A DNA stretch of 64,000 nucleotides, from assembly GCA_900323505.1 (NCBI GenBank), contig OOIN01000007.1:558001-622000 (forward strand), given 5' to 3'. Shown in pieces: positions 1-9,738 of this stretch. The translations under genes were made by a program, and so were the position numbers. The notes beneath the pieces are model-generated. The model saw only the letters and a list, made by a program, of their open reading frames with translations. It did not search any database and had not been told where the DNA came from. This stretch comes from Ustilago trichophora (Eukaryota; Basidiomycota; Ustilaginomycetes; Ustilaginales; Ustilaginaceae). The first letter of the stretch is position 1. Each line of letters begins with the position of its first letter.

Positions 1-2978
1 TGGATCTTGACACTTTTGCCCAACTTGAGCAGCAAATCATGCATCGGAATAGTCGGACTTCGAGTGATACCCGTTGAAGAGAGGGTGGTTCCGTTGGAGA
101 AGAGCATAAAGAGGATACTGCATAGCTCTGGGAGACGGGAGACTAGGGCACGTTGGGACAAGGCTTGCATAGGGGTAAGTTGGGAAGATGTGGAAGAGGA
201 AGAGGAAGACGAGCAGGGGATCGAAAAGGAGGGGAGGGACGATGTGCGACGTAATTGTTCTTTTGCTGCTATGCGCTCACGGAGAGACATTCCTGCTGTG
301 TTGGGGGCGGTAGGGGTGGAAGCGGTGGTCAGGGCGGTGGAGGTGGTAAACTTGTGCGCTTTCTGAGGCGTGAGGAGCGGATCGAGAAGGGACGGTCTGT
401 CTTTGTTGTGCCGTGGGGTGGTTAGAGGTGCAGTGAGGGAGGGTAGGGTGGCAAGTGGGATCGGTTTTACCACTCGAGGGTTATCCAGCGGAAAGTCGGG
501 GTGCCACGACTTCAGCTCTCCGCCTTCTGCCGGAACTTCTCCTTCCACATAGGAGGTGGCAGAGAGTTGAGGCATCGACTTGGAGCTACGCAAAACGCTT
601 CCCGAGACCTCATCGATGAGCGACTGCTTTCCCTGCTCCCGCTTGAGGAGGTGAATAGGGATCGTATCATCATCGTCGTCTTCGTCGCCAGAGGAAAGAC
701 CGGCACGCTCGAGCTCGGAAGGATCCATATGAAAAATACGCTTGCCGACTCTGTGACCTCCAGAACGGGTTGCTGAAGGGGTGAGGAGACCACCTGCTCC
801 CATGACCACTTCCCTCGGCGGAGGCGGGAGACCATCCCCTCTCTCTGCTCCTCCCTCTGCGTTGCGATCTTCCGTCGCGATACCCAGCCCGACTATTCGG
901 GTACGAGAAGGCGTAGCCAACACATCTTGCTCCTCATGATCCACCTTCACCGGCGACACATTGACAGAAGAAGAAAGAGGAGGAGGAATCGAAATCCCAG
1001 TCTCATCCAACCACAATTGATGATACCTCGCACATCTCTCCCTCAACCTCCTCCCCACTTCCGCCTTTCTCGTCTCCAGCCCGTTGTTCCACATGGCAAC
1101 CACCGACATCCCCTCCCTGGCCTTTGCTGCACCTGTACTGCTCCTTACCTTGGGCGAACTCGGGGTGGGAGATGTCACCCTTGTCTTTCTGCGTGGTGAT
1201 GAGAGTAGAGGTGACGAAGTCTGTGTGTAGGGTGATACTTTTGCCACCAATTTCCTTTCCGAGCTCGGCGGAGGCGTGGTGAAGCGGGTGCGCATCTTGG
1301 GTGTGCCTTGTAAAGTCTCATCGAATGCCTCTGTGGCGGACTGGGGTAGGATCGGAGAGGATTGCACTTCGACACCGCCAAAGTTGACCTGGGTGGGAGG
1401 GGTACGCTCGCGAATGGTACGCTTGATTTCAAGCTCGATCCCGATTCCCCAATCGAGAGCTCTACGTCCCGTGCGAGGGTCCATGCTGCGAGTCTTGGTG
1501 ATGATGAAACCCAGACCTCGCACTTCCTCCTCCTCCTCCTCTGCTGGAGCAAAATTAGGCTTAGATGAGGTACGGTGGAAATCGACCCAGACACTAGCCA
1601 AACGTCGCAATTCCGTCGGTCCCAAACGGCGGCCACCAGAACGCTCGACGAGCGGGCGAAGTGCGGTGTACGAGATCAAATTGGGCAGGCGTACCGTTTT
1701 AGTCTTCTTGCGAGGAGTGAGATCCGAGTCGGAATCCGAATCGGACGAGGTCGAGGAGGAAGACTGCAACGTTGCGCTGGAGCAGCCTGCCGTAGCGAGA
1801 TGCACCACAAGTGCGTGCTCCAGTGCCACGTGCAGTGTCATCAAGCTCGAATAGAAGGATGGCAATGGAAGATCTGCTGACAAGGTGTGTTTGAGTGCTG
1901 GCAAATCGACCTCTTCCGCAGTTGTTCCTTCACTATCGACCTCGGTGTGCGACAATCCATTCGAAGGCAGGCCCGAAGTGGCGTGCGGTTCTTCAACTTT
2001 GCGTTGTGCCAAGCTGGGCAAGCTCGAAGAAGCAGGCAATTGTGCACCTCTGAAGACAGCGGCTCCAGCCTGCGTCGCCATCTGCGGCAACCCTAACCCC
2101 TTCGCCCGCTCCCTCACCCCCCTTGGCGTAATATACCCCTCCTCATCCTCGTCAACAATCCTTCGCAGCGCTTGCTCCTTTGGCGTATCTCCCAACTTTG
2201 CCAACAACGGACTTTTGCTCGGGCTTCCCAGCACCACGCGAGTACCCTTGGCTTTACCAGGCGTGAGTACCAGCCCATCCTCTTCTTCCGTGCCAAACAT
2301 TTCTGGCTCACCAGTGATCAGGCGACGGGGAGTGCCATCGAGCGTTCGAGGTGTCTTTGTTGGAGAGGTAGATTTGGGTGGCGTGACTTGCTTTCGCTTC
2401 GTTGGGCTAGATCCACTCGCAGGGAAGGGAGTGGAGGACGACGATGGAGTGGCGGGTTTGGATTTGGGCAAGAGGAGAAACATCTTTTTCGTATCGGGGT
2501 CGGTGCGGACTGAGATAGGCGAAGTTTGGATTGGTTCAAGAAATGGAGAGAAGCGTGCAGAACGAGCAGATGCACGAGGTGTGGTTGGTGGAGTGCCCAA
2601 CAATGCCACTGGCGCTTCGTCCTGTGTTGAAGACGATCGAGAAGGACTTGCTTGAAGGATGCGATCATTCTCGGCAATCATACGGTCGACTTCGCCTTCG
2701 TCTGGCGTTCTAAGACGGGTACGAGTCTGTCGCCGTGATGTCGGTCTCTTTGGTGTGGTTGGTTTTGATGGCGACGAGACTGGTGTCGATTCGGTTGTCG
2801 ATGCTACATTGTCGCAAGTCGAATCTGGGGCTGTATCTGGTTGAGCCGGCTGGACGTCGACTTTTGCAGGAGTGGTAGCAGCATCTTTAACAGGTTTCGA
2901 CTTGATGGAGCTATTGCTTCGACTGATACTGGCTTTGGAGGCTGTAAAGTGGGCAGCGATGCCCCTGTTGGGCGCCAT
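1..2978 (-). CDS. CDT1: DNA replication licensing factor Cdt1 (C-terminus beyond window edge)
   Basis: An uninterrupted minus-strand frame starts at the ATG at 2978 and runs off the left edge, giving about 992 residues without a stop. An in-frame stop lies upstream near 3045 with no ATG in between, which fixes the start. The N-terminal third is basic and rich in Ser/Thr-Pro, typical of CDK-regulated disorder. At about residues 370-530 there is a Cdt1-type central winged-helix region: it begins LPLPSFYSSLMTLHVALEHA, then an acidic insert, then LISYTALRPLVERSGGRRLG and later GRRALDWGIGIELEIKRT. A helical segment SLRERIAAKEQLRR and SRLPELCSILFMLFSNGTTL near the edge match the start of the C-terminal MCM-binding winged helix. 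Cdt1 loads the MCM2-7 helicase on origins with ORC and Cdc6. Family assignment is by motif recognition. No PIP degron of the metazoan type was noticed. Confidence 0.82.
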   Translation of the reverse strand, partial: MAPNRGIAAHFTASKASISRSNSSIKSKPVKDAATTPAKVDVQPAQPDTAPDSTCDNVASTTESTPVSSPSKPTTPKRPTSRRQTRTRLRTPDEGEVDRMIAENDRILQASPSRSSSTQDEAPVALLGTPPTTPRASARSARFSPFLEPIQTSPISVRTDPDTKKMFLLLPKSKPATPSSSSTPFPASGSSPTKRKQVTPPKSTSPTKTPRTLDGTPRRLITGEPEMFGTEEEDGLVLTPGKAKGTRVVLGSPSKSPLLAKLGDTPKEQALRRIVDEDEEGYITPRGVRERAKGLGLPQMATQAGAAVFRGAQLPASSSLPSLAQRKVEEPHATSGLPSNGLSHTEVDSEGTTAEEVDLPALKHTLSADLPLPSFYSSLMTLHVALEHALVVHLATAGCSSATLQSSSSTSSDSDSDSDLTPRKKTKTVRLPNLISYTALRPLVERSGGRRLGPTELRRLASVWVDFHRTSSKPNFAPAEEEEEEVRGLGFIITKTRSMDPRTGRRALDWGIGIELEIKRTIRERTPPTQVNFGGVEVQSSPILPQSATEAFDETLQGTPKMRTRFTTPPPSSERKLVAKVSPYTQTSSPLLSSPRRKTRVTSPTPSSPKVRSSTGAAKAREGMSVVAMWNNGLETRKAEVGRRLRERCARYHQLWLDETGISIPPPLSSSVNVSPVKVDHEEQDVLATPSRTRIVGLGIATEDRNAEGGAERGDGLPPPPREVVMGAGGLLTPSATRSGGHRVGKRIFHMDPSELERAGLSSGDEDDDDDTIPIHLLKREQGKQSLIDEVSGSVLRSSKSMPQLSATSYVEGEVPAEGGELKSWHPDFPLDNPRVVKPIPLATLPSLTAPLTTPRHNKDRPSLLDPLLTPQKAHKFTTSTALTTASTPTAPNTAGMSLRERIAAKEQLRRTSSLPSFSIPCSSSSSSSTSSQLTPMQALSQRALVSRLPELCSILFMLFSNGTTLSSTGITRSPTIPMHDLLLKLGKSVKI

Positions 2979-3443
2979 TGCGTGGTTTGGCTGTTTGGTG
3001 CGATGCAAAAACGACGGTTGTAGAGAATCCGATTCAGCAGAGTGGTGTTGGAGCTACTGCTCAGCAGGCCTGGATAAGTAGAGTCTACACTAGAATCCTA
3101 CCAGCAGGTCGATGATGGACAAGACTGCAGTTGTGGAACGATGTATAGAGATGATGGCAGTGGTGGTGGCGGCGGCGACAACAAGCGGGCTGAAATGATA
3201 GCATAGCGAGGATATGCGGAGTAGAATTCAAGTCAACCTTCTGAACCCTTAAATTCAGCCTTGCGATTTTCCACAATTTTGTGATTTCACAAAGCTCTAA
3301 CACGTTGCACCAAAACAATTCCTCCACATTTTGTCGACTTTGAGTTACTCGCTTGCTGCCCAAGCCCGCATACATTCTCCTTGCTATCCTTCTCACCAAC
3401 ACCTGTAGCATCATCTACATCGCAACAGCGCAACATAGTCAAG
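2979..3443. promoter_or_regulatory. Divergent intergenic region, cdt1 / DUF924 gene
   Basis: These 465 bp separate two genes transcribed outward and must hold both promoters. I saw no ACGCGT box and no clear TATA box. There is an AT-rich stretch around 3225-3300 nearer the DUF924 gene. Confidence 0.5.
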
Positions 3444-4121
3444 ATGACATCCTCCGCAGCATCCCTAGCAGGTCGAACATTTGAAGAAATTCTTCGCACC
3501 CCACCCCCCACCCTTGCCGCGGGAGTGAGCGCCCTCATCGACATGGCTTCGTTCTGGAAAGCTGCTGGTCCTGAACGCTACTTTGCTCGTTCTGACGAAT
3601 TTGACGAACAACTTATCCAACGCTATTCCACCATCTACCCCGCTGTTCACTCCGAGAGAATCACCCCCACCATCCCCTCCTCCTCCTCCTTTTCTTCTTC
3701 TTTGTCTCCTGAGAAGGAAGGTAGCAACTTAGCCGACCAACATCTAGGGATGATTCTGCTCCTAGACCAGTATCCCCGTAATGCCTTTCGCGGCAGTGCA
3801 AAACAGTACCAATCAGATGCGCTGGCACGCAAATGGGCCGACATCGCCATCAAGCATGGCATTGATAGAAAGGTTGACTCTACATTGTGCACCTTTTTCT
3901 ATTTGCCTTTTGGCCATTCCGAAGACCTGGCGGATCAGAACAGAGCTGTCGAATTAGGAGAGAGGCTCGGTGATCCATTTCTGTCCTTTGCAAAGGAACA
4001 CAGAGATGTAGTTGCCAAGTTTGGCCGATTCTGTCATCGTAACCAAGTGATGGCAAGGGAAACAACAAAGGAAGAATCACTTTGGATGGCGAATGAGGCT
4101 CCCGCTTGGGCCAAATCTTGA
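3444..4121 (+). CDS. DUF924 family protein
   Basis: A single-exon protein of 225 residues. The frame opens earlier but only with a TTG, so the ATG at 3444, in good context (GTCAAGATG), is chosen. It matches the DUF924 family known widely from bacteria and fungi. Hallmarks in order are FWKAAGPERYFARSDEFD near the N-terminus, MILLLDQYPRNAFRGSAKQY, then FFYLPFGHSEDLADQNRAVE, and AKEHRDVVAKFGRFCHRN before the C-terminus. The family is all-helical and TPR-like; its biochemical role is not established and none is claimed here. A Ser/Glu-rich insertion (PTIPSSSSFSSSLSPEKEG) sits between the first two blocks. It is divergent from cdt1 and convergent with the forkhead gene. Confidence 0.85.
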   Translation: MTSSAASLAGRTFEEILRTPPPTLAAGVSALIDMASFWKAAGPERYFARSDEFDEQLIQRYSTIYPAVHSERITPTIPSSSSFSSSLSPEKEGSNLADQHLGMILLLDQYPRNAFRGSAKQYQSDALARKWADIAIKHGIDRKVDSTLCTFFYLPFGHSEDLADQNRAVELGERLGDPFLSFAKEHRDVVAKFGRFCHRNQVMARETTKEESLWMANEAPAWAKS

Positions 4122-4443
4122 CCGTCAACTGGCGCTTGTATCTCAAAATACCTATTCGGCGTCTAGCAATACCCGTCATCTCAAGAAGAAAGTCATTTGA
4201 GATACATACAGGGTGACTTGCATTGCTGTCAATGCTCCAAGTATACAGTGGGTGAAATATAAAGTGACTTGTTGGACCTTTCCTGTTTCCCTGACTAGAC
4301 CGTGTGGATCCGCTGTGGGAACAACACCCTATCGTTCTTCCATTGTATGGCTCTTTCTAATTACATGTCCGCTTCTCCTCTGCCGCTCCGCTCCGCATTG
4401 CTTGTGTTGTCCAGCTCGCCGCTGCAACCCATCATATTTCCGA
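4122..4443. other. Convergent 3' intergenic region
   Basis: This short gap lies between the 3' ends of the DUF924 gene and the FHA-forkhead gene. No further gene or structured element is visible. Confidence 0.5.
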
Positions 4444-7400
4444 CTATCCGGCCTTGGGCGCAGGCGAAGGACTCGGTCCTGGAGGCGCAGGCGACGACTC
4501 TTGCCCACTCGGTCCAGGCGTTGCGGTGCCTTCCCTCGTACCCGTACCCGTCGATGACTTCTTCTTCTTCTTGCCACCTCCACCCTTCTTGCCCTGCTGA
4601 GCTGCGAGCTTGTTGGCCATCTGTAGCAGTTGCAGCTGTCCTGGCGTCAGCTTGGCCAGCTGCTTACCACCGCTCGCACCGCTCTCCTGCTGCTGTTTGC
4701 GCAAGAGCGCGATCAGAGCTGCGGCCTCAGGATGAGCTGCCAATGCGGAAAGTGCCGAGAGCGGATCGTCGCTGTCGCCGGCCGTCGAAGCTGAGGCGGT
4801 TGCGTTGCTAGATCCTGACACTGAACCGACCGCACTGCTTGCGGCTGCTTTGTCTGTGCCATTGCCAGCAGCGACGCTGGGAGTGCTCGAGGAGCTTGCA
4901 GCAGCGGTTGTTGACGTCGATGGGGCAGGAGTGCCCGTAGTCGGTACCGGCGTCGATGGCTTGGCTGGTGTGGCAGCCGCTTTCTGTGGGCTGGGGACTG
5001 CAGCTGGTGTGCCCGTGCTTGTCTTGGTCGGCGATGCGATCGGCGCGGCAGCAATAGGGGCGGGTGTGCTAACCCTTGGTGCTGTGGCAGCAGCAGTGGG
5101 GACAGAAGTTCGAAGCGGTGTACTAGGCAGCACCGGCGCCCTTGCAGGTGCGACTGGCGACGCCGAGGGTGCCGCTGGCTTGGCGGGCTGAGGCGCGCTC
5201 GAGGCCGCTGTTGAAATGCTTGGTTTCGCGCTGACGGCTGCACTTTGTGCGCTGGTTGGGATGGAAGGCTTGATGGGCGCGGGCAGTACGGGCTTCGGCA
5301 GCGTCGTCATAGGATGCAACGACGTAGCCGACCCAGGAGGTCGAGGAAGCGCTGTTGTCGCTGCTGGCACTGTGGTCGCTGTTGCAATCGGCACAGCGGA
5401 TACAGCAGGTTTGACGGGCGACGTGTTTCCATTCCTGCCTAGGATAGTTGCCTTGACTGCGGGCGCTGGAGAGGGAGACGGCGTCGGCTTTGCAGCGGCA
5501 GCACCTGCCGATGGAGTCGTCGGCTTGGCGGCTGCAGCCGAAGTGGCAGGTGTAGCCTTGCCAGTTGTAGGCGTTGTATCCTTCTTCTGAGCTGCGACCT
5601 GCTGCAGCCTCATGCGCTCTTTCAGATGCGTCACGAGATAAGCCTGCAGCACTTGCAATGCTTGCTGAGCTCCCAATCCTTCGATCTGCGCCAGTTGGCC
5701 TGCGTTGAGATGTCCAAATACCTGCGGGCTAAGGTAGAGCTTGCCGTCGTGATGAACAATCGGCGGCGTCTCCAACAGCGACTCGATGGTACCTGGTGCA
5801 GCCTTGGGTTTGTCTGTCGCCGATGTTGGAGCCGAAGATGGCGGCGTTCCGATGATGAGCGGGATCCTGATGGCGGGCAACGAGCCTGGTGTTCCAGCTG
5901 CAGCTGCCCCTGCTGCCGCGGCTGACGCAGAATTGGTGGTCGTGACGCTCTGCGGCAGCGTTCCGCCTGTTGTGGTAGCACCAGGGAGGGCATTTCCGGC
6001 AAATCCGGCAGCGCCAGCAGATGCAGCAGGCCCAGCAGCCGCTGCTTTGGCAGCTTCCTCCTTCTGCTTGGCGAGATTGGCGCGGTGCTGCTCTGCCAGC
6101 TTGGAGTCGGACATGGTATAGAAGATACCCTTGCCGGGCTCGTCGGATCTGCGTGGGATTCGAGTGAAGTCACGCGATGAGCCAATGGCGTGACGGATTG
6201 AGCTCTGCCAATCTCGGCCTGTGTGCCTGCCGTTGCGCTTGAACCAGATCCATCGGTTGGCGATCCATTCGTACACCTCCTGCAGCGTGAGCTTGCCCCC
6301 CTTCTTTGCACAGTGTTCGGAACGAAGTGCCTGCGAGATAAGCTCGATATTGGAGAGATCGGGCTTGTCTTCGGGTCCAGGCGGCGGCTTGGCGGCCGCT
6401 GGAGCTGGTGTTGTCGTTGACTTGGTCGCAGGTGTTGTGGTAGTGGCAGGCGTACTTCCGCCAGCGGGACTGCCTGCGGCTTTCTGCTGATTCTGCTTTG
6501 CCTGTGCATTTGCCAGACTGGCGGCGGAAGCAATAATACTGGCAGTCGTAGGCCATGTCGAAGGATCCGAGCCCGATTGAGTCGAAGCCGGCGTGGATGT
6601 AGGTGCAGGCAGAGATGTCATCGAAGGCGGCATGGACATGCCCGAGTAGGCACCTGGGCCTGCACCTGGGTTGACGCCCGACATTCCAGGACCTCGGCCT
6701 GCAGCAGCAGAAGGGATCATGGGCAGTGGAGAAGCCATCTGTCCGACTGCATGTGGGAGAGCCTGGGCGGATGGTTGTCCGTAGCCAGGCATCGAACCGG
6801 AAACTGCATTGGCGGCGGCAATGATGGCGGAAGCTGCAGAGGCCGAGTTCGGATCGTAGGGCATCGACGGCGGATACATATTTTGGCCACCGAACGAGCC
6901 CGGGAACGTACCCATCGGCATCGGAGGGTTGCTCATTGCGCCGCCGGGACCCATGCTGCCTGGCGGCCCTGGCACGCCAGAGGGAATTGGGGCAGTCTGA
7001 ATTGGGGCAGTCTCCTCTGCTGTGGCACCCTTCTTCTTCTTGGGCTTTGTCGTCTTTGGCTTCGCCATTTTGGCTTTGGCTGCTGCGGTCGAAGCGGTCG
7101 TGCTTGTGTCTGTACCTTTCTCTTCGCTCTTGGCAGCTGTCCCTGCAGCAGCGCCTGTAGGCGTCGTCGCGGCTGGAGTTGCTGTTGTGGATGTGGCGGC
7201 GGCAGCGGCAGCGGCAGCGGCGGACGATGTAGGCGTGGGGAGGGTGGATGCGGATGTGGCAGGCGCAGGCTTGGTTGTCGCCGCCATTGTGGCGGATGAA
7301 GTGGACTTGGGCGGTGCAGGCTTGACGTCGAGCATGACGACATCGTCGTCTGCTGCATCTGCCCCAATGATGGGGCTGGGTGTGGGCAGCGTTGGTGCAG

Positions 7401-9738
7401 GCGCTGTAGCCTTGTCCTTCTTGGGGCTGACGGAAGCAGCGCGGGATGAAGAAGCATCCGCCCGAGCCTTGGCGGCTTTGGCACGCTTGGCGGCATCGAG
7501 CGCTTCGATACCGATCGGGGTGCCCACTTTGAGTGCAGGCTCTTCGTCAGTGATGGCTTCGCCTCGCTTCCTCTTACGCCCCGCAATACCCGCACCCATT
7601 GCCCAGGACGGTGTAGGCGAGTCCTTCTTGACCGGCGAGCCCGCTTTTGCTGCGTCATCAGATCCTTGCGCTCCCTCGTCTGCCTTCTTTGCTTTGCTAG
7701 CCTTCGTGTTCTTGGCGCCCTTGAGACCTTTGACGCCCTTGGTAGGACGCTTGCCGGATGCACCTCCACGAGCATTGCTGGGAGGTGGCGGGATGCTAAT
7801 GCTATCGTCTTCCTCCTCGTCACTGCTCTGTTCGCCTCCGCTCGGTGTGCCAAGACTGTCGCTGTCATCGCCATCAGGTCGAGCGTCGGGGATAGGTCCT
7901 TTGGTGGGCATTTTGCCACGCCCCGCTCCCTTCCCTTTACCCTTACCTGCAGCTCTGTTGGCGAGAGCAGCCGCCGTCGTCTTGGTGGCTGCTTTCCCTT
8001 TGCCCTGTGCCTTGGCCTGCGCCTTTGGTTTGTCTGCTGTGCGGTCGTCCACGTGCTCTTCCATGGGCTCGTCGGAATCTTCTGCGGCAGCACCAGTTGC
8101 TGCTTTGCCAACCTTTGACTTGGGCTTGAGCACCAACCTTTTCTTTGGCTTGTCCTTGGCTGGATCAAGCTGACTCTTGCTTCCAGCGGCGGATGATCTT
8201 CTACGACCTTTGGCAGTCTCTCGTTCAACGGTTTCGCCGTCGTAAGGCGCAGCAGCTTCGCGTTCGTCGTCCTCCTGGCCTTCGTAATCATCGTCCCCGC
8301 TTTCTTCGCTCGAGACGGAGCTGGAAGAATCAGCCTCTTCCTCTTCTTCTATTTCTTCTTCATCCTCTCCCTCATCATCGTCATCTGCCTGATCATCACT
8401 GCTGAGCTCGGAGAGCGAGTCAGATTCAGAGTCGTGGGCACGCTGGCTGTCACCGTCGATGCTGTAAGCGGCTGCGCCGGGAGGTGGTGGCAGCACAAAG
8501 TAAAAGACACGTTCTGCGATCTGGATCTTGGTGCGCTTGCTGAGCACAACCAGACCACCCTTTTCGACCCAAACGTCGTCCACGAAAGCGCCATTGCGTC
8601 CAACGACCATGAGCACAAACTGGCCTTCGCCCTGTTCAGGGTCTGTGCCGGCGCTTGCACCCATGTGCGAAGCGATGTTGTATGGATCCTGGGCGGCAGC
8701 CTCTGCACCAGAAAGATGAGCACCATTGACGCGATTGAGGGCAGTGGGCGATGTGATGCGGTAGGGAGCAGCTCCATTGCCGCTTGAGGCTCGACTATGT
8801 GCAGAAGTGCCATTCAGGAAAGCCGAGTTGGGAGGATGGATGGGACCGGTATAGTAAAAGATGCGTGCGTGTAGCCTCGAGATCGACTTGAGTGGACCGA
8901 GATCGACATCGACGTCGCCTTCTGTTTTGGACTCGGAGGTGATGTGAGCCTGTGAAAGACCCGAAGCTGCGTTGGGGAGTTGTGGTGGTAGCGCGCCGGG
9001 ACGCTGATTGGGTTGCAACTGACCAGGCCGACGTCCGATTGTTACGTCCAAGGTCTGGATGTAGTAGGAGAAGCCTGGGAATTCGAGCTTGGCGTAAGCC
9101 TGGATGGGACCTTGATCTTCTCCGTCTTCATCTTCGGGCTCGAGATCGTCAAAGGCTTCGTCATCCCAGTCCATATCTTGGCGGGTGAGTGCCTCGTTGA
9201 GGTCGACAGCGCCTTGTAAAGCGGCAGCATCGAATGCCGAGCCATCGGATGGCAAGGCAGCAGATGAAGAGTCAAGCATAAGACCGCCTGCGTATGCATT
9301 GATCAGATCATCGGAGCTCGCGTTCTGTGCTGCCAAGTTGGAAAGATGATTCAGGAGGCCGTTGCCTTCGGCTAGGGATGCTAATAGCTTTGCATCTTCC
9401 TCGTTGAGGCCTGCTGTTGCGGCTTGTAATGACGCTGACATGGTTGGAGACATGGCGCCGTTTTGACCTGACGCGATCTGCAGACTTGTATTGTCGGTGC
9501 TCAACATGTCGGAGTTCTGATTCGGTGTTGAGTGGATGTTAACAGGTAACGAGGAGGTAGCTGCAGTAGTTTCATCTATTTTGAAAGGAGGAGCTGCTAT
9601 TGGATCTGTCTGAGCTGAGCTGTCATCGAGTGTATGCGCCGATGTGGACGCTATTGGATTCGGATTCTCGATGCCCGGTGGCGATGCTCTGCGTGTGGGC
9701 GATGGCTGCGAGGCCGCAGCTGATGCCGTATCGGCCAT
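4444..9738 (-). CDS. FHL1: Fhl1-like FHA and forkhead transcription factor
   Basis: A single exon of 1764 residues, ATG at 9738 and stop TAG at 4444. Residues 212-418 form an FHA domain (AYAKLEFPGFSYYIQTLDVT, SISRLHARIFYY, VVGRNGAFVDDVWVEKGG) split by a roughly 70-residue low-complexity insert at about 300-370. An acidic Glu/Asp/Ser block follows (about 435-495), then Lys/Ala-rich disorder. A forkhead winged helix lies at about 1124-1213 (ELISQALRSEHCAKKGGKLT, WIANRWIWFKRNG, DWQSSIRHAIGSSRDF). The C-terminus ends in a Gln-rich then poly-Lys segment. The order FHA then forkhead, and the close FHA similarity, match yeast Fhl1, which acts at ribosomal protein gene promoters with Ifh1; Fkh1/Fkh2 are less similar. 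A role in ribosomal protein gene control is inferred. It is about twice the length of yeast Fhl1. Confidence 0.85.
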   Translation of the reverse strand: MADTASAAASQPSPTRRASPPGIENPNPIASTSAHTLDDSSAQTDPIAAPPFKIDETTAATSSLPVNIHSTPNQNSDMLSTDNTSLQIASGQNGAMSPTMSASLQAATAGLNEEDAKLLASLAEGNGLLNHLSNLAAQNASSDDLINAYAGGLMLDSSSAALPSDGSAFDAAALQGAVDLNEALTRQDMDWDDEAFDDLEPEDEDGEDQGPIQAYAKLEFPGFSYYIQTLDVTIGRRPGQLQPNQRPGALPPQLPNAASGLSQAHITSESKTEGDVDVDLGPLKSISRLHARIFYYTGPIHPPNSAFLNGTSAHSRASSGNGAAPYRITSPTALNRVNGAHLSGAEAAAQDPYNIASHMGASAGTDPEQGEGQFVLMVVGRNGAFVDDVWVEKGGLVVLSKRTKIQIAERVFYFVLPPPPGAAAYSIDGDSQRAHDSESDSLSELSSDDQADDDDEGEDEEEIEEEEEADSSSSVSSEESGDDDYEGQEDDEREAAAPYDGETVERETAKGRRRSSAAGSKSQLDPAKDKPKKRLVLKPKSKVGKAATGAAAEDSDEPMEEHVDDRTADKPKAQAKAQGKGKAATKTTAAALANRAAGKGKGKGAGRGKMPTKGPIPDARPDGDDSDSLGTPSGGEQSSDEEEDDSISIPPPPSNARGGASGKRPTKGVKGLKGAKNTKASKAKKADEGAQGSDDAAKAGSPVKKDSPTPSWAMGAGIAGRKRKRGEAITDEEPALKVGTPIGIEALDAAKRAKAAKARADASSSRAASVSPKKDKATAPAPTLPTPSPIIGADAADDDVVMLDVKPAPPKSTSSATMAATTKPAPATSASTLPTPTSSAAAAAAAAATSTTATPAATTPTGAAAGTAAKSEEKGTDTSTTASTAAAKAKMAKPKTTKPKKKKGATAEETAPIQTAPIPSGVPGPPGSMGPGGAMSNPPMPMGTFPGSFGGQNMYPPSMPYDPNSASAASAIIAAANAVSGSMPGYGQPSAQALPHAVGQMASPLPMIPSAAAGRGPGMSGVNPGAGPGAYSGMSMPPSMTSLPAPTSTPASTQSGSDPSTWPTTASIIASAASLANAQAKQNQQKAAGSPAGGSTPATTTTPATKSTTTPAPAAAKPPPGPEDKPDLSNIELISQALRSEHCAKKGGKLTLQEVYEWIANRWIWFKRNGRHTGRDWQSSIRHAIGSSRDFTRIPRRSDEPGKGIFYTMSDSKLAEQHRANLAKQKEEAAKAAAAGPAASAGAAGFAGNALPGATTTGGTLPQSVTTTNSASAAAAGAAAAGTPGSLPAIRIPLIIGTPPSSAPTSATDKPKAAPGTIESLLETPPIVHHDGKLYLSPQVFGHLNAGQLAQIEGLGAQQALQVLQAYLVTHLKERMRLQQVAAQKKDTTPTTGKATPATSAAAAKPTTPSAGAAAAKPTPSPSPAPAVKATILGRNGNTSPVKPAVSAVPIATATTVPAATTALPRPPGSATSLHPMTTLPKPVLPAPIKPSIPTSAQSAAVSAKPSISTAASSAPQPAKPAAPSASPVAPARAPVLPSTPLRTSVPTAAATAPRVSTPAPIAAAPIASPTKTSTGTPAAVPSPQKAAATPAKPSTPVPTTGTPAPSTSTTAAASSSSTPSVAAGNGTDKAAASSAVGSVSGSSNATASASTAGDSDDPLSALSALAAHPEAAALIALLRKQQQESGASGGKQLAKLTPGQLQLLQMANKLAAQQGKKGGGGKKKKKSSTGTGTREGTATPGPSGQESSPAPPGPSPSPAPKAG

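Noticed and set aside
1276..2655. Plus-strand open frames of 192 and 256 codons
   Set aside because: They lie antisense to the Cdt1 frame, whose translation carries domain motifs; the plus frames have none.
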